Shown in pieces: positions 12,401-64,000 of a stretch of 64,000 bases of DNA. The stretch lies in assembly GCF_964340395.1 (NCBI RefSeq), contig NC_135558.1, forward strand, positions 12,201,001 to 12,265,000. Direction: 5' to 3'. The position numbers and the translations under genes are program-made. The DNA comes from Glandiceps talaboti. Lineage: Eukaryota > Hemichordata > Enteropneusta > Spengelidae. The first letter of the stretch is position 1; the number at the start of each line of letters is the position of its first letter. Under the pieces are notes generated by a model that did not search any database, had not been told where the DNA came from, and saw nothing but the letters and a program-made list of their open reading frames with translations.

Positions 12401-13583
12401 GGTGTTAAAGAACCATGTTATTACAGCGGTAGTTTAAGGCACGTTTTGATTACTGGTAGTCACTGATAAAACAGTACAGTGAGAACATTACAAAGAAGTT
12501 GATTTCAGAATCAGAATCAGTTAAAAATAACTTTGCAAACAGTAACTAATGCTAGCATCCTTTTCCCACCATCAGATACAAAAATTAATACCACCAAGAC
12601 TACAACAAGAATGGTCCAGCTTCACATCCATTTTTCAGATATGAATCAATATTGCAACAACCTTAAATCTGATTCCGATTACAACACCAACGTTTTAAAT
12701 GTGTACGTTTTAAAAATGGCTTCATAATCAAAATATGACTGAAGGGTACTGCAGATTCTGAAGCTAGCATCCTATCCTATCTGAAAAATAGTGTTATTTG
12801 TCTATGAGTACTTACCTGATGTGCAATATCTGGTCTGTAGTTGGCAGGATCTTTCTTGAATTTCTTCATTAGGCCTTTATGCTGATCACAATTCATTAAT
12901 TCAAACTTTTTACCAACCTAAATAATTGAAATGCAAGTATTCAACAAGTTATTACAGGAGAAATGTATCATATATGTGCAAATAATGCAAAAACAACAAC
13001 AACAACAACAACTGACAGAACTGTCACAAGAGACAAACTTCAAGTTCAATGCTGAATAATTAAATAATTGCGTGATCAAGGTGACCAGTAGTAGATGGAT
13101 CGAAACGTCTCATTCGTTTCCAATTTACCGTTCCAAAGTAACTATATTGTACTGTCCTATTGATTCTTGGAACCAGGAACAATATATTTTCCAGACAACG
13201 GTATTTGGAGGGCCAATATTATACATTATCTAGACTTGACTACTAGTATTTGTCTTCTTTTCAAGTATATAAGATATCTTGACGGCAAGACATGATTCTA
13301 GGCCCACTGGTCTGTGTATGTGTCAATTGAGTTGTAGAAGGACAATGGCCATGGTGTTGATAGTGTGAATACTGTATACAGTATATTATATGTACACTAG
13401 TTGCTAACTGAATGGCCAATAGATAAATATCATAATTATTAATACATTAATAAATAAATAAATAAATAAATAAATACATACATACATACATACACACACA
13501 TATACATTACATACATACATACATACATACACACACATACATTACATACATACATACATACATACATACACACATACATACAT

Positions 13584-13620
<37 letters not shown>

Positions 13621-13623
13621 ACA

Positions 13624-13654
<31 letters not shown>

Positions 13655-13882
13655 CATACATACATACATACATACATACATACATACATACATACATACA
13701 TACATAACAAACATATCATTACTGTTAATCTAATGTGTTTACGTTCAACTTATTACCTTGACAGTTTCTAGCGATGCTCTCTCTAGGATAACTATAAGTC
13801 GTTTTCTTTCGTCCTTGTGATGTAGTGTTTTCAGTATTTTCGCCGGTTTCGGGTTCCCCTCGTCGTCACTGGTCGACGCCAT
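9441..13882 (-). CDS. EMG1: EMG1/NEP1, 18S rRNA pseudouridine N1-methyltransferase
   Basis: Five exons on the minus strand: 13882-13757, 12917-12816, 11833-11692, 10337-10126 and 9554-9441 (stop included). All phases match, giving 231 residues; human EMG1 has 244. Recognisable blocks include [70 protein letters not shown] and the C-terminal [18 protein letters not shown]1 is a SPOUT-class, knotted SAM-dependent enzyme. It N1-methylates a pseudouridine of 18S rRNA that is later hypermodified, and it is also needed for 40S assembly in the nucleolus. The C-terminal [13 protein letters not shown] block forms the knot that binds the cofactor. The gene is head-to-head with COG4. Confidence 0.97.
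9637..9760. repeat. (GT)n then (GTAT)n microsatellite
   Basis: Twelve or so GT units, then GTAG and GTAT tetranucleotides, in the last intron of EMG1 close to exon 5. Confidence 0.9.
9803..9925. repeat. Interspersed repeat family D, copy 2
   Basis: 'ggattaggattcaaatctag' then 'gtgtgata', 'gcagagatatagcaaagag' and 'gaatgatcccatataatcc' match the other family D copies. It lies in the last EMG1 intron. Confidence 0.5.
10489..10890 (+). mobile_element. Interspersed fold-back element family A, copy 1
   Basis: About 400 bp running from 'tatgtaccagagattacttg' to 'cagggttctgtcatatta'. It contains an internal inverted repeat ('tgcttgcagtgttttctgct' against 'acactgcaagcactcgtgc'). Three further copies lie at 21818-22211 (inverted), 44010-44344 and 50372-50755 (inverted). 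No coding content; it looks like a MITE-like non-autonomous element. Confidence 0.65.
11248..11499. mobile_element. 252-bp MITE-like element with 16-bp terminal inverted repeats (family G)
   Basis: The ends aatagggaacttgcaa (11248-11263) and ttgcaagttccctatt (11484-11499) are exact inverted repeats. The internal 'ctgagcatgctcag' is itself palindromic. A diverged relative lies at about 40569-40830. It sits between EMG1 exons 3 and 4 and has no coding content. Confidence 0.6.
13073..13165. repeat. Interspersed repeat family E, copy 2
   Basis: 'gatcaaggtgaccagtagta', 'gatggatcgaaacg' and 'ttaccgttccaaagtaact' match 26840-26935 closely and 1061-1146 weakly. It is in EMG1 intron 1. A SINE origin is possible but unproven. 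Confidence 0.5.
13441..13704. repeat. (AAAT)n / (CATA)n microsatellite
   Basis: About 260 bp of tetranucleotide repeats with CA stretches, ending about 50 bp from the splice donor of EMG1 exon 1. Confidence 0.95.
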
Positions 13883-14143
13883 TTGAAGTCAGCTCCCTGG
13901 TGTCCAAGAACACAACCCTATAGGAATCTCGTTTGTGTAGGGGCAGAAACAGAAAGAGGGTAAAACTAATCTCAAAGTACAACACCCAACAAAAAGACCA
14001 GGAGTACACACGATGCACGAGCTGACTACTTATACGCGACCTTTCGGGCATATGGAGACACATGTGTTGTGTAACCAAAACGAGGCAGGGTATTTTCCCA
14101 GTTCCGGTTTGTTCACAGCGCCATCACCGGTAGAAATGTCACC
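13883..14143. promoter_or_regulatory. Shared head-to-head promoter region, EMG1 / COG4
   Basis: About 260 bp separate the EMG1 ATG (13882, minus) and the COG4 ATG (14144, plus). No TATA box is seen. The EMG1 start lies in CAAATGGCGTC, a partial YY1-like start context. Both neighbours are housekeeping genes, which fits a compact bidirectional promoter. Activity is inferred from geometry. Confidence 0.55.

Positions 14144-14147
<4 letters not shown>
14136..14147 (+). promoter_or_regulatory. Three-codon upstream ORF overlapping the COG4 start
   Basis: An upstream ATG at 14136 reads ATG TCA CCA TGA, and its stop overlaps the COG4 ATG (14144) in the sequence ATGA. A ribosome ending there could reinitiate at 14144 or at the second in-frame ATG (14162). 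Whether this lies in the transcript depends on the start site, which I cannot see. Confidence 0.45.
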
Positions 14148-27735
<13,588 letters not shown>

Positions 27736-28002
27736 CGTCTGTGATATAATAAGATTATGGGGATCTGTGGATACTGTGTTCTAACCTGACTTCTAGTGTA
27801 CACTACTTCTGACCCTTGAACTTTGACCTATTGAGTGATGATACCATTTGAAGTTATGCATATGACCTTGCTTATCTACTTGTCCAATGGATTGTGTATG
27901 GTTGCCAAATCTAAAGTAGCAACATTATTTGTAGCCTGGAATCCATTATCATTTTTTAAAGCGTATATAGCATGGCTGTTGTCTACAATCCATGCTGTCC
28001 TG

Positions 28003-28215
28003 TTCTACACTGAGTAAAGCATGGCTATGAAATCCATGCTGTCGTGTTCTACAGTAAAGCATGGCTATGAAATCCATGCTGTCCTGTTCTACAGTAAAGC
28101 ATGGCTATGAAATCCATGCTGTCCTGTTCTACAGTAAAGCATGGCTATGAAATCCATGCTGTCCTGTTCTACAGTAAAGCATGGCTATGAAATCCATGCT
28201 GTCCTGTTCTACAGT
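28003..28215. repeat. 40-bp tandem repeat, about 5 copies, with internal dyad
   Basis: The unit is 'agtaaagcatggctatgaaa' plus 'tccatgctgtcctgttctac', exactly 40 bp. Each copy can fold through agcatgg/ccatgct. It lies about 270 bp after the COG4 stop, so it is probably in the 3' UTR. Confidence 0.9.
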
Positions 28216-28284
28216 ATAGTGCATGGTTATTTGTAGCCTGGAATCCATATTGTTTTGTTCTGCAATATAGAATTGTTATTTGAA

Positions 28285-30337
28285 AGTCAGATATGCATAT
28301 ATTCTCAGAACAGGGCAGATTTACATGTATTCTTAGTAAAGGTCAGATATCATGCATGTATTCTTAGTACAGGTCAGACATGCATGTATGCTAGGTACGA
28401 GTCAGATGTGTTTGTATTCTAATTACAAGTCAGATATGTATGTATACTTGGTACAGCTCAGATATGTATGTATACTTGGTACAGGTCAGATATGCATGTA
28501 TACTTGGTACAGGTCAGATATGCATGTATATTTGATACAGGTCAGATATGCATGTATAATTGGTACAGGTCAGATATGTATGTATAATTGGTACAGGTCA
28601 GATATGTATGTATAATTGGTACAGGTCAGATATGTATGTATAATTGGTACAGGCCAGACATCTATGTATACTTGGTACAGGTCAGATATGCATGTATTCT
28701 TAGTACAGGTCAGATATGCATGTATTCTTAGTACAGGTCAGACATTTATGTATACTTGGTACAGGTCAGATATGTATGTATAATTGGTACAGGTCAGATA
28801 TGTATGTATAATTGGTACAGGTCAGATATGTATGTATAATTGGTACAGGTCAGATATGCATGTATTCTTGGTACAGGTCAGATATGTATGTATACTTGGT
28901 ACAGGTCAGATATGCATGTATTCTTAGTACAGGTCAGATATGTATGTATACTTGGTACAGGTCAGATATGTATGTATACTTGGTACAGGTCAGATGTGCA
29001 TGTATTCTTAGTACAGGTCAGATATGCATGTATTCTTAGTACAGGTCAGATATGTATGTATTCTTAGTACAGGTCAGATATGTATGTATTCTTAGTACAG
29101 GTCAGATATGCATGTATTCTTGGTACAGGCCAGACATTTATGTATACTTGGTACAGGTCAGATGTGTTTGTATTCTAATTACAAGTCGGTTATGCATGTA
29201 TTCTAGGTACAGCTCAGATATGTATGTATTCTAGGTACAGGTCAGATATGTATGTATTCTTGGTACAGGTCAGATATTCATGTATTCTTGGTACAGGTCA
29301 GATATTCATGTATTCTTGGTACAGGTCAGATATGCATGTATATTTGATACAGGTCAGATATGCATGTATAATTGGTACAGGTCAGTCATGCATGTATACT
29401 TGGTACAGGTCAGATATGCATGTATACTTGGTACAGGTCAGATATGCATGTATACTTGGTACAGGTCAGATATGTATGTATTCTAGGTACAGGTCAAATA
29501 TACATGTATACTTGGTACAGGTCAAATATACATGTATACTTGGTACAGGTCAGATATGTATGTATAATTGGTACAGGTCAGATATGCATGTATTCTTAGT
29601 ACAGGTCAGATATGCATGTATTCTTGGTACAGGCCAGACATCTATGTATACTTGGTACAGGTCAGATGTGTTTGTATTCTAATTACAAGTCGGTTATGCA
29701 TGTATTCTAGGTACAGCTCAGATATGTATGTATTCTAGGTACAGGTCAGATATGTATGTATTCTTGGTACAGGTCAGATATTCATGTATTCTTGGTACAG
29801 GTCAGATATTCATGTATTCTTGGTACAGGTCAGATATGCATGTATATTTGATACAGGTCAGATATGCATGTATAATTGGTACAGGTCAGTCATGCATGTA
29901 TACTTGGTACAGGTCAGATATGCATGTATACTTGGTACAGGTCAGATATGCATGTATACTTGGTACAGGTCAGATATGTATGTATTCTAGGTACAGGTCA
30001 AATATACATGTATACTTGGTACAGGTCAGATATGCATGTATACTTGGTACAGGTCAGATATGCATGTATATTTGGTACAGGTCAGATATGCATGTATTCT
30101 AGGTACAGGTCAGATATGCATGTATATTTGATACAGGTCAGATATGCATGTATTCTTGGTACAGGTCAGATATGCATGATATACTTGGTACAGGTCAGAA
30201 ATGTATGTATTCTAGGTACAGGTCAGATATGCATGTATAATTGGTACAGGTCAGATATGCATGTATAATTGGTACAGGTCAGATATGCATGTATACTTGG
30301 TACAGGTCAGATATGCATGTATACTTGGTACAGGTCA
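28285..30337. repeat. 28-bp minisatellite, about 73 copies, with a 504-bp higher-order duplication
   Basis: The unit is ggtacaggtcagatatgcat plus gtatactt (28 bp), with variants. Segments 29131-29525 and 29635-30029 are nearly identical at an offset of 504 bp (18 units). Because 28 is not a multiple of 3 and the unit lacks stops, all three plus frames stay open and give repetitive 60-150 residue frames. I do not regard these as genes. Confidence 0.95.
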
Positions 30338-30699
30338 AAGTAGGGTTAAATCTCACATGGTTACAGATACGATGTATATATTTTTACAAAGGGTATGCAT
30401 GAAATAATATTGATGATTCTTAAAATGATGACCATGTTCAAATGAAATTAAAAGGAGGAAGGCAATACAATAATGAGTTGGAAGGGAAAGCTGTCAATAT
30501 TTGTGAATACACCGGTGTTTGTCTCATATTCTAATGCTTGTGTCCTGTTCCCTGAGGTACTTCCCTGTCAGGAATTGGAGTTCATTGGGGGAAACAAATA
30601 AAGTGAAATTATTACAATTGTGTTTGGTAGTTTATTTAAATATTCAAGTACAACTGAACTACTGCTCAGTAGAATATGTGTGTGTGAATGCATGTGCAT

Positions 30700-30780
30700 A
30701 CATGTACGTACATACATATGCATGTGTGTATGTATGTATGTATGTATGTGTATGTATGTATGTATGCATGTATGTATGTG
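30700..30780. repeat. (GTAT)n microsatellite
   Basis: Tetranucleotide GTAT repeats with GTGT and GCAT interruptions. Confidence 0.9.
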
Positions 30781-31594
30781 GGAACAACTTAAAAATGAGA
30801 TACTGTTTGATGAATTGGCTTTACGTTTGGTCAGGATGTTGCTTTTGGTGTCTAGTTGTGAAATTGTGCAAGGAAAAAAAGAGCCTATGACTGGTAAATT
30901 CTGTCTAAAAGATGTAATTCAAGATACATTTCCTAGCATGTATAAGTAATCCATAGCAACAGCAAAATGCCAGGGTATTTTTGCAAAGATAACATTATTG
31001 GGTATACAAGTGAATAAACATTTTTAAAATTTGATACAATTTTGTTCAGAATTTAAGCCCATGCCCATAGCATATTGTGAAACTATGGGTTGTATTGCAA
31101 AAAGGAAACCAGAAGTGTGGATTGACCCAACAAAATTGACAAATGAAATACAATATGCCTAGCAACTAGACCATGCCCATAGTGACAACAGAATAATGGT
31201 GTTTATTGTAAAGATAATAAAAATTAGTAGACAAGTGAATGAACACATTGTTCCTAGCACACTTTTATCTGAGGCTTGAATGTTTACACAAGGAAGCATC
31301 CGACAAGTACGTACACTTAGAATTAGCTGATAACAGCTAAAGATATAGAATTAGCTGATAACAGCTAAAGATAAACATTGGGAATATAAAATCACAGGGG
31401 GTATGTATTTTTGCTTAGATTTTCGTTTTCCTAAAGGAAAATATACGAATCCTGCTACTACAAATGTATCAATCTATATACCAGAAGATGAATGCCTCCA
31501 GTTCATGTGATATGCGTAGTTAATCGATGTATGAGGGCGCCCTGAGACTCGTACTCACAGGGAGCCCAGGAACCGTGTCAAGTTACAAACAAAC

Positions 31595-31802
31595 AAATAA
31601 ATATGCATGGGTAAATGAAATAACACGTCAAACTCGTAGATTACTATCTTTAAATATGTATATACGGTATGTTTGTTTCTATATATACTATCTATGTGTT
31701 GTTTGTGTAGATACTAGTAGTATATATAGAAACATACAGACCTGTATACACATGCATGTTTATAGATACTTTGAAATGTCATTTACCCATGCATATTTAT
31801 TT
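31595..31802. repeat. Nested inverted repeat (fold-back), about 208 bp
   Basis: The outer arm 31595-31617 (ends atatgcatgggtaaatg) pairs with 31780-31802. An inner arm at 31667-31690 ('gtttctatatatacta') pairs with 31718-31737 ('tagtatatatagaaac'). A (TTTG)n tract follows on the right to about 31842. It fits a small fold-back element. Confidence 0.6.
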
Positions 31803-32747
31803 TAGTTGTTTGTTTGTTTGTTTGTTTGTTTGTTTGTTTGTTTCGAACACGTCGCGTTCAGGAAACAATTCAAGTGTATGTAGCTGTGTAGGTTTAACTG
31901 TTAACTGTGACATACAATACATATACTCGTATCGTATTTCAACTGTGCTATGATCTTTTCATGGTTTATCTATCCTGTCGATTTTATACTGATCAAATAA
32001 ACTAATCATAACCACAGAACCACTGTCTCAATCAGATTAAAATCTGACGAAGGAACAAGCATGTAAGTATAACGTGGATTATATTTCCAAGCACAGTACG
32101 ACTTGGTTGGCTGCCCTTGTGCATGCCCTATGACGTGGTTTATAATAGCTTGTCCCCCTAACTCTACTGTCTATTTCCTTAGTTTGTTTTTCGACTTTGT
32201 CGTTCCTGGAAGGAGACCATCACATACGGAACAACACAATTTAAAACAAACGACGCGATACACGAAGGAAATAATTGGCTTAGGAGAGAACCCTTTTATT
32301 TCGGTGGTTGGGGAGTTGGAGGATTTTTTTGGGGGGGCGGGGATTGTCGGCAGGTGAAGGAGAAAAAAAAAATAATTTGATCCCGTAATGGCTTGAGAAA
32401 AAAATTGTTCCAACAGACAGAAGTAAAAAAAAAATTGAGATGTGCTGAAATCAGCAGAATTTGGGAATCCAATTCTCTCATTTTCTCTGGAGGCCTAAGG
32501 CGACTCCTAAGATTTTCAATATTTGTGAGCAAGCTCTATGTCTTCCCCCCAGCATTTATGATATAGGGCTGCTTTCACAAAAACTTGTTAGGGGGTCGGT
32601 CGGGAGATTTGAGGGAGTACTCGAAAAAATATTCATAGTGTGTGTGTGTGTGTGTGTGTGGGGGGGGGGTTATCTGAAAAATAAATTGACTTCATGACTC
32701 CTCAAACATGGGAAAATTAACCTTTTAATAGTAGGTCAGCCTTTTTC

Positions 32748-32748
<1 letters not shown>

Positions 32749-32784
<36 letters not shown>
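32749..32784. repeat. (CAA)n microsatellite
   Basis: Eleven or so AAC/CAA units in intergenic DNA. Confidence 0.9.
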
Positions 32785-34066
32785 CCAAAGTTGTTTACAA
32801 ATCAATACATGTAACAAACAATTGTCTGATTTAAAAATCCTTCAAAATGACAAGTTATAGTTGTGAACCAGTGACATGTAGGTATAGTTATGAACCACAT
32901 GTTACAAAATTGGTAACCGAGAAAAAAAATTGCATTGCTTCTGCGTGTGATGTAGGACTGACAATAGGAAAGAATTTGCTGTCAGTGACAGAGCTATTAT
33001 TTCTTCGTTAAGAACGGTACCGTAAAACGGTCGTGGTTTGCGACAATGGAAAATTGCTGCCATACCCACTTCTTCCACCCCCCTCGAAATCAAATGGTTC
33101 TCCCCTTAGAGGTACATAGAGCTATCGAGCTGAATTCCTACACCCGCTTCCGACATCAGATTATAATCAGATTGAACTGTCATATATAACCAGGGAAGCA
33201 TGCTCAATCATTCAAGTGGTCGTCAGTAGACATGTTGCAATAAATTGAACGTTGATATCATCTCGATAATCATACTATGTGACCAATCCACCCCTCTTGT
33301 CGAATGGATTGTTCCCAACAATACGCCTTTCCCCATATGTTATTGTCAATGTGACAGTGAAAGAAACAAAGCAAGACAAAAATCCCACGAAGTATCTTGA
33401 CCCTGCCTTGACCCTGCTCTACATCCCTACAAAAAACAACGTTTGACAAATTAGGACGGTGATGTTTATACGTCTGGCACGTTATCACAGATGTAAATAT
33501 GTTGTCCGTAGTTACGATGGTTACAGCTTTGCGGCGCTGCATTCTACTCAAGGGATTTCTTATTTGAAATGTCTGCTATCCATAAGTTTGTATTTTTCTT
33601 CTTCTTCAAAGGATCTGGCATTTATGGCGAAGACATGGTGCGGACACCATGGCGATTTGTTACCGGGATAGAAGTAGGATTGGTGCAGGCATATCGCTCG
33701 ATTCCTCTATTTTACCCGTCCGGCACCCTTATGTTCTTTGTTTGTATTCAATTTGTCTTCTTTTTGTTTTGTTTTTAGCGATCACTCCCATGAAGACAAC
33801 ATAAATATTATACAAAAATATACGAAGAAAATACAGGTAAATAAAGGACTCGATCGATCGAGAGTAGTAGGCCTATCCCTACATAAGATTTTACACAGCT
33901 GTATAATCATATCGGGTTTGATATGGCCTTCCTACTAAAGTGTGACCTAGTTACTAGTTGTGCAGGCCGAGGTAATATTTTTGTCTTTGCCCAATTATAT
34001 AGACCAATGTAACCTAGAGACTTGTTGTGGTTTACATGCACAGTTCGGCCTGGATAGCTGCGATAG

Positions 34067-34290
<224 letters not shown>

Positions 34291-35931
34291 TATATATATA
34301 TCATCTCTTTTGTATTAGGGGCTCACTAAGCATGTTAGAAGTAGCACTAACAAAATACATACACTACTAAAATTAGACAAGATATTAATAACAATATACA
34401 GAAACAAAATAAAACAAAACAAACAAACCAAAGAAGAGTAAGAAAAATCAATGGCGCTTCTGACACAAACACTTAGAAATCTAGAAAGATTTAAGGAATA
34501 TAGAGTCACCATTTTGTCTAAATTATGAACTACTGAAGTAGCCTCAAATTAAGCAAACATCAAAACACATGGAACGCAGACATCAAAGCATTCGCTTGAA
34601 GAAATTGTGACCTTGCTATCACTATACGCTGTAGTAGGCATTTTCTTGGTTTCTCTGTTTGTTGTATCAAACAGCCGGTGCACGTAACTTGAAATGAGTT
34701 GTATGTCCTTGGGCTATATGGAACAGTCTCTGTGGAATGTGACTGAGCATGTATCATTTTATTGCACACCAAACGAGATCCTAGATTTAATGGCCTGGAG
34801 CAAGTTATAGCTAGGCAGACCTATCCTTCACTACACATTACGTCTGCCATGTTCGAATATATTGGTTATAGTGCCATCGATATATATGCAGCGATATGTA
34901 GCAAACTTTACTTTAAAGGGAACGTTCAGTGGGCCGGCCAGTTTTTGTTAGGTTACACTGAAATAGACTGACACCCCCCCCCCGCCCATGTCAGCCCTTC
35001 TTAAAACAAGCTGCAACTGCACTCTGCTGCACCCCTCCCTCAACAATGACAATTATATACAATGACCCTACCCCCTCCCCGATCCGTGACACTGTAATAT
35101 TGGAGACACAAAACATCTCGTTCTTGTTGTCATCAATTCTCCATTTCAAATTATGATGTATTCTCTGCCCAAGTGATGCTACGCACACTACATAAATTAA
35201 AGGGGAACACCACTCCATGAAATAAAGGTATTTTCATGTTATTGCATGATTTCACATCACATAATTTTCGCTCGATTGCCAAGAAACACCTAATTTAACG
35301 CTTTTCACCTGTTCTGTAACGATACACCATTGCCCATTGTAATAGCAAACATTAATATTTATTAGATGCACACTGAATATTCATGACTTTATCTGAAACA
35401 AATAATATGTGTCTTACTAGGTATTATATTTCTTCAAGTTGTACAGCCCTATATCATGTATAACGTGTGAACTGAGCACTGTTTACTCCATCATAGACAT
35501 TTTTGTACATAAACTTTATACATACAAATGTATGTGTGTACGTGTGTGTGTGTACGTAGGCTACGGTACTGATTACTACACGCCCCTGTGGTTCCCGTTG
35601 GGGACTAACAAGACACCAGTGGTAATTGTTCATGTGTAGACCCTATGCCTATGGTTCATGCATGCATGCATGCATACATCCATGATTTGGTCAACACGTG
35701 GACACACATACAAGTAACACAATGTGTTTACTGTAGGCTATGGTGGAAACAAACACTTGACGTGTGACGTGTGAGTTACGTTATCATGTTTACTTAGCTT
35801 TCAAAGAAAAGAACTTACATAAAGACATATCTTTAAAGGTCACTGACTTTCAAAATCTCAAAATCCAGTCTTCAGAGATATCGTGGATGAAAATATTTCA
35901 ATAAAATTAATATCCTAAAGGCCATGGCGGT

Positions 35932-36043
35932 GTAGCCTGGAATCCATGCCAATGGCGGTTTTGAATTCGTCATTTCCTCATGATGGGGAGGTGGGGGGAA
36001 AATCAAAATTCAAAATTCCCATTCGCCTGGATTCTAGGCTATT
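35932..36043. repeat. Short imperfect fold-back
   Basis: 'tagcctggaatccatgccaa' on the left pairs with 'ttcgcctggattctaggcta' on the right. The phrase 'gtagcctggaatccat' also occurs at about 27931 and 28231 after COG4, so it may be a dispersed small element. Confidence 0.45.
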
Positions 36044-36205
36044 ATAAAACAGTGGTCCGACAGGCAGTAAAAGTGTCATACTATTATATTTAATTATTTC
36101 TGTGTTCCAATCTTTGCCATTGAATCAGTACATGCATTACAAACGCAAGTCTTTGTTATAACTGTGCAGTGGGCTTCACTCCCAACACAGTCACTTGTTG
36201 GTGAT

Positions 36206-36340
<135 letters not shown>

Positions 36341-36572
36341 GAATAATCACCGGCAACAATATTTTTTGAATATCGTAAGTACCTAATATAACGTCATTAT
36401 TTTGTATTATGATCATCCTAGACTAGAATATTACCATCCTGGAATAGAATATTAGCTCACAAGAGAATGTTTTTCACTACACACGACGAGAAATTCAATG
36501 TTTCGGAGCAAAGTAAAGACAAATATCTGCTTGAAGGAAAGAAATGGTGATCCGTTAAAGTAATACAAATAT

Positions 36573-36659
36573 AACAACAACAACAACAACAACAACAACA
36601 ACGACGACGACGACAACGACGACGACGACGACGACGATGATGATGATGATGATGATGAT
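36573..36659. repeat. (CAA)n-(CGA)n-(TGA)n compound microsatellite
   Basis: Trinucleotide tracts in series: CAA, then CGA, then TGA, about 87 bp in all. Confidence 0.95.
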
Positions 36660-37349
36660 TACGTGGAAAACCACACGTACTCGAATCAATGTGTATGATT
36701 TTAAAAAAAACTATGGATGGTAAATAAGGCTTTTTTACCATACATACTTTTTTAAAAATGCATACACGTTGATTCGAGTATCTGTGAGGAAAACAACAAG
36801 AAAAGCTGGAAATGATATGCAATGAATTCTGTCAGTTTCCGTCTTTCACTCGCTATGCCAACTATTTTGACTCTAATATTCTTCACATCTTCTCAGGCTC
36901 AGCTTACAACGTTTCGGATTAGTTGGTGCCGAGTACCTGGAAAGTTATGCAAGTAGCGGAAGTGTCGTTCCGAGAAAACTACAGTGGCCACGGTCGTGCT
37001 CCCGTTGTTACTTGAGCCTCATCTGCATGAGGTATATGTTTCTCGCCAGCTCGACCCGTCGTCTTGGCCACTACCACTTTTAGCAGGGGTAGGTGTAAAT
37101 TTGAATTACGAATCAAAGAAAGACCAAGAAAACGTAACTTTATTTTTTTTACCGTCATTGTCAGTCAGACTACACATTCTTGTCTTAAAGATGCACCAAT
37201 TATTAAAACAAACAATTTCGTAAGTTCTCAAAACGACACTAATCCCACTATGCACAAAAACGCTTTCCACGTATTCACCATAAGAATGGAATATCCCATT
37301 GTCACAGTTTCCTGTTTATCTTCGTCGTTTGCCCTCGTTATCATGTATG

Positions 37350-37357
37350 TATATAAA
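37350..37357 (+). promoter_or_regulatory. TATA box of the C3-like gene
   Basis: TATATAAA lies 136 bp upstream of the ATG at 37486. A start site about 30 bp downstream (near 37380) would give a 5' UTR of about 100 nt. A C/EBP-like word (ttatgcaag, about 36942) lies further upstream; its role is speculative. Confidence 0.5.
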
Positions 37358-37485
37358 CCCAGTATCTCTCAAGTCAAACCATAAATCTGCGCAAGCATCG
37401 CCAGATAACAACAGACTTGTCTGAACAAAAGTTTGCAGAACTCAACTTTGCGTCGCTTCTGAAGTTGGTTGCATAGCACCTTGCC

Positions 37486-64000
<26,515 letters not shown>

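Noticed and set aside
28352-30268. Several open frames of 60-152 residues with repeats such as CMYTWYRSDMHVY
   Set aside because: They are by-products of a stop-free 28-bp minisatellite open in all three plus frames. There is no splice or start context, and the three frames encode the same rotated repeat.
33459-33778. Overlapping short frames that might be an exon
   Set aside because: No recognisable similarity, no clear donor and acceptor in phase, and no neighbouring exons to join.

Overview
This is a eukaryotic (metazoan) genomic window, not a bacterial one. Genes are split into short exons with GT-AG introns, coding sequence covers only about one seventh of the DNA, and the rest is rich in microsatellites, minisatellites and small fold-back elements. 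Four genes are recognised by protein similarity recalled from memory (SMPD4, EMG1, COG4 and a complement C3-like gene); a fifth encodes a THAP-type zinc finger protein. A single thioester-containing C3-like gene with an anaphylatoxin region points to an invertebrate, probably a deuterostome such as a hemichordate, echinoderm or amphioxus. The AT-ending codon use seems to fit a hemichordate or echinoderm better than amphioxus. The species is inference only.

Layout. 1-5324 (minus): the 5' part of SMPD4, with six coding exons; the gene runs off the left edge. 5647-7665 (plus): a three-exon THAP gene, head-to-head with SMPD4 across about 320 bp. 7666-9440: convergent intergenic DNA with degenerate tandem repeats. 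9441-13882 (minus): complete five-exon EMG1 (18S rRNA pseudouridine methyltransferase). 14144-27735 (plus): complete 18-exon COG4 (Golgi tethering complex), head-to-head with EMG1 across about 260 bp. 27736-37485: about 9.7 kb with no recognised gene; it holds a 40-bp repeat, a 2-kb 28-bp minisatellite and several inverted repeats. 37486-64000 (plus): 29 exons (1345 codons) of a secreted complement C3-like thioester protein, cut by the right edge.

The genes are not one pathway. SMPD4, EMG1 and COG4 are housekeeping genes in head-to-head pairs with compact shared promoters. The C3-like gene is an immune gene with its own TATA box. I joined every exon by hand and checked that intron phases match throughout.

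The most unusual signal is that in two unrelated genes (COG4 intron 8 and C3-like intron 14) the end of an exon together with its 5' splice site has been tandemly amplified. This gives 14 and at least 9 near-identical splice donors in a row, and every extra copy carries an in-frame stop. Other notable points are a C3a-like region that has lost both cysteines of one disulfide pair, a THAP protein with tandem Cys/His repeats, and at least six families of short interspersed or fold-back elements, one interrupted by another element.
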